This document shows positions 62,541 to 64,000 of a stretch of DNA of 64,000 nt, piece by piece (the first letter of the stretch is position 1; every line of letters begins with the position of its first letter). The DNA is from Viridibacillus soli (GTDB lineage: Bacteria > Bacillota > Bacilli > Bacillales_A > Planococcaceae), in NCBI RefSeq assembly GCF_016612995.1, contig NZ_JAEOAH010000008.1, positions 1-64,000 of the forward strand, given 5' to 3'. The notes beneath the pieces were generated by a model. That model worked only from the letters and a program-made list of their open reading frames with translations, had not been told where the DNA came from and searched no databases. Both the position numbers and the translations under genes were made by a program.

Positions 62541-62599
62541 TTTAACTCTTTCGGCTTCCAAATGTTTGAGAGAAGTCCTTCTTAGGTTGAATAAGAGCT

Positions 62600-63001
62600 C
62601 TAATTATGTGAGTTTTTTACTATTTTTAGTGTTCTCACAAATGCTATAAGTAAATAAAGAACAACTGTATACAAAAGCACACCACAAATAGAGTAGATAG
62701 CTTTTAAATCTGTACTTATTGGAGGATAACCGCTGTGAGCATTAAAATGATATTCTGCTCCTTCGTAACTTGACCAAATACTAAACAGAGTAAAGCTTAA
62801 CAAAATAAGGGCAAAGATGGCTTTCTTATGAAAAATCATTTTAATTAAAGTATCTTTGAAAACTGCTATGAAGTTTATTTGCTTTTGTTGGTAATTTATT
62901 AAACTCATTCGACCATGAAAAGGGATTAAAAAAAATGCAATGAGTCCACTATAAACTAAAAGCACTACTACAATCTCTGGATACCCCATCAATGCCTCCA
63001 T
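62600..63001 (-). CDS. Membrane protein with three helices, hypothetical
   Basis: A 133-residue protein with hydrophobic segments at about 7-27 (EIVVVLLVYSGLIAFFLIPF), 59-78 (AIFALILLSFTLFSIW) and 102-125 (YSICGVLLYTVVLYLLIAFV) and basic loops. I do not recognise a family. ATG at 63001 has only a weak AAAGG 15 bp upstream, so the start is uncertain. Confidence 0.6.
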   Translation of the reverse strand: MEALMGYPEIVVVLLVYSGLIAFFLIPFHGRMSLINYQQKQINFIAVFKDTLIKMIFHKKAIFALILLSFTLFSIWSSYEGAEYHFNAHSGYPPISTDLKAIYSICGVLLYTVVLYLLIAFVRTLKIVKNSHN

Positions 63002-63590
63002 GTTTTTGTAATATTTACCTTTAAGACTTCATAAAAGAAGAAAATGTTGCATCTTACTGCTCTTCATTGAAGACCAAACAGTAAAAGTATATTTTAAACT
63101 CTGTAAATATTATGCAATGCCTTTCGATTCATCAAATTTCATTTATACAACAAATTTCTTTAGACGAAGTGATTTGTTCGTTTATGTCATTGGATGAATA
63201 CAACTTTGAAAAAGAAACCGTATCATCAGTTTTATATTGTATGCTATCGAGAAATGCAAACCATGCAAGGTAAATTTGGAGATATTTACTCGCTACTCAT
63301 TAAATTTACGTATACATCCTTTAAAAATAAAACCCGGCTGGCATACATCGCCTACCGGGTACTTTCACTCAATTATATGCTTTTTGAGAAAGGTCTTTTG
63401 TATATCTACAGTACAAAGATAGATGTAGCACTATAATGACTATGATAAGACTTGATGGGCCAACAGGATGGAAAACTGTAATGAATCTACTAATAATAAA
63501 AAAAGAGTATCAACTAATGAAAAACGTTTTATATTCTTAAATTGTATTAAGCCCTCTATTCCCAATAAGGTATAGACATTTTAGTCCTTC
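63002..63590. other. 590-bp stretch without a convincing gene
   Basis: An 80-codon plus-strand frame at 63194 (MNTTLKKKPYHQFYIVCYRE) has no ribosome binding site and runs through a hairpin at 63331-63362 (AACCCGG / CCGGGT) whose minus-strand side ends in TTTTATTTTT; this hairpin looks like a terminator rather than coding sequence. Nothing else was seen. Confidence 0.5.
63327..63362 (-). terminator. Hairpin terminator on the minus strand
   Basis: ACCCGG / CCGGGT stem with a 19-base loop; on the minus strand followed by TTTTATTTTTAAAGG. It could end the GNAT gene transcript from the right edge, 230 bp after its stop. Confidence 0.5.
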
Positions 63591-64000
63591 TTACAAAATT
63601 AAACCCCATTCTTCTCTTAACATACCCATGCGAATGGAATCGTAATATTCCCCATTATAATAACGAGCTTTTCGAATACAAGCTTCCATTTGCATGCCAA
63701 GTTTTTCACCGACACGGATCATTCTTTTATTGCCTGACCATGTTGAAAAACCAATACGAACGATTGGAAGTGTGTTCAATAAATGATTAATCCACAATGT
63801 TAAAGCTCTTGTACCAAGCCCTTGCCCCCAAATAGGTGCTTCATGGAAGACAATACCGATTTCTAACCACTTAGATGGCTCATGCTCCCAGTAATAAGAG
63901 ACAATGCCCACAACAACCTCATTTACCTCAATTGCCCAAAAAGCATCATTCTGAGCAAATTTAAAATTCATATTCAAAAAATCTTCATAGGACATCTTTA
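63591..64000 (-). CDS. GNAT family N-acetyltransferase (RimL type), partial
   Basis: The C-terminal 134 residues are in the window; the frame continues past the right edge. FWAIEVNEVVVGIVSYYW and IWGQGLGTRALTLWINHLL (Q-x-x-G-x-G/A acetyl-CoA loop as GQGLGT) are visible, then RIGFSTWSGNKRMIRVGEKL and MQMEACIRKARYYNGEYYDS, the ending typical of RimJ/RimL enzymes. The MSYEDF methionine at 63995 is probably internal because about 40 N-terminal residues of the family would be lacking. Confidence 0.85.
   Translation of the reverse strand, partial: KMSYEDFLNMNFKFAQNDAFWAIEVNEVVVGIVSYYWEHEPSKWLEIGIVFHEAPIWGQGLGTRALTLWINHLLNTLPIVRIGFSTWSGNKRMIRVGEKLGMQMEACIRKARYYNGEYYDSIRMGMLREEWGLIL

Noticed and set aside
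63194-63436. 80-codon plus-strand frame
   Set aside because: No ribosome binding site, unusual composition, and it runs through a terminator-like hairpin; no similarity recognised.

Overview
The window looks like chromosomal DNA of a low-GC, spore-former-type Firmicute, most likely a Planococcaceae member such as Lysinibacillus or Solibacillus. This is inferred from AT-rich coding, strong GGAGG ribosome binding sites with frequent TTG/GTG starts, and many genes whose neighbours recall the Bacillus subtilis yp- region: XPD/DinG-type helicase YpvA, M32 carboxypeptidase YpwA, two-dynamin-domain DynA/YpbR, an RNase HI-like protein, a YpeQ-like zinc protein, a CspD-like cold shock protein, YpgQ and YpgR. 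No rRNA, tRNA or CRISPR array was seen.

Layout. 1-2.7 kb is an accessory patch: an IS3-family remnant, a SUKH immunity protein divergent from a secreted HNH/WHH-type nuclease toxin, a group IIC intron fragment directly behind the toxin terminator, and an integrase remnant. 3-24 kb is mostly housekeeping: helicase, carboxypeptidase, a ba3-type cytochrome oxidase operon behind a probable Fnr site, CheX, a Fur-controlled 29-residue peptide, DynA plus a rhodanese, a TerC protein, oligoendopeptidase F, a divergent PurC, NADP-glutamate dehydrogenase, a YqxD-like protein, D-serine dehydratase and a serine hydrolase. 24-27 kb holds decayed genes and the first copy of a dispersed repeat. 27-46 kb has a secreted SH3 protein, amidohydrolase, pantothenate kinase, RNase HI-like protein, aspartokinase, a CNNM/CBS protein, cold shock protein, formate-THF ligase, the yrrT-mccA-mccB reverse transsulfuration operon, the ypgQ-yfmR-ypgR group and small proteins, ending with the second, inverted repeat copy.

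46.6-49.7 kb is the most striking part. A fructokinase-like gene is split by an IStron: a group I intron core joined to an IS607-type serine transposase gene and a truncated tnpB. The junctions lie at GG dinucleotides, as expected for IS607-type insertion, and both the element and the host gene carry further disabling changes. 51-55 kb holds a lysis-like cluster: amidase, LRAT-like protein, and a holin-like protein flanked by two paralogous coiled-coil proteins. 55-64 kb has a catalytically degenerate EAL protein (YkuI type), a nucleoside transporter, a yybP-ykoY manganese riboswitch in front of a small protein-kinase-like gene, several pseudogenes including a decayed duplicate of a SIMPL-domain gene, and a GNAT gene running off the right edge.

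Reduced or disrupted genes are unusually common: single-base frameshifts or in-frame stops affect at least seven loci. They may be genuine decay or partly sequencing error. Coordinates of intergenic elements come from manual reading and can be off by a few bases.
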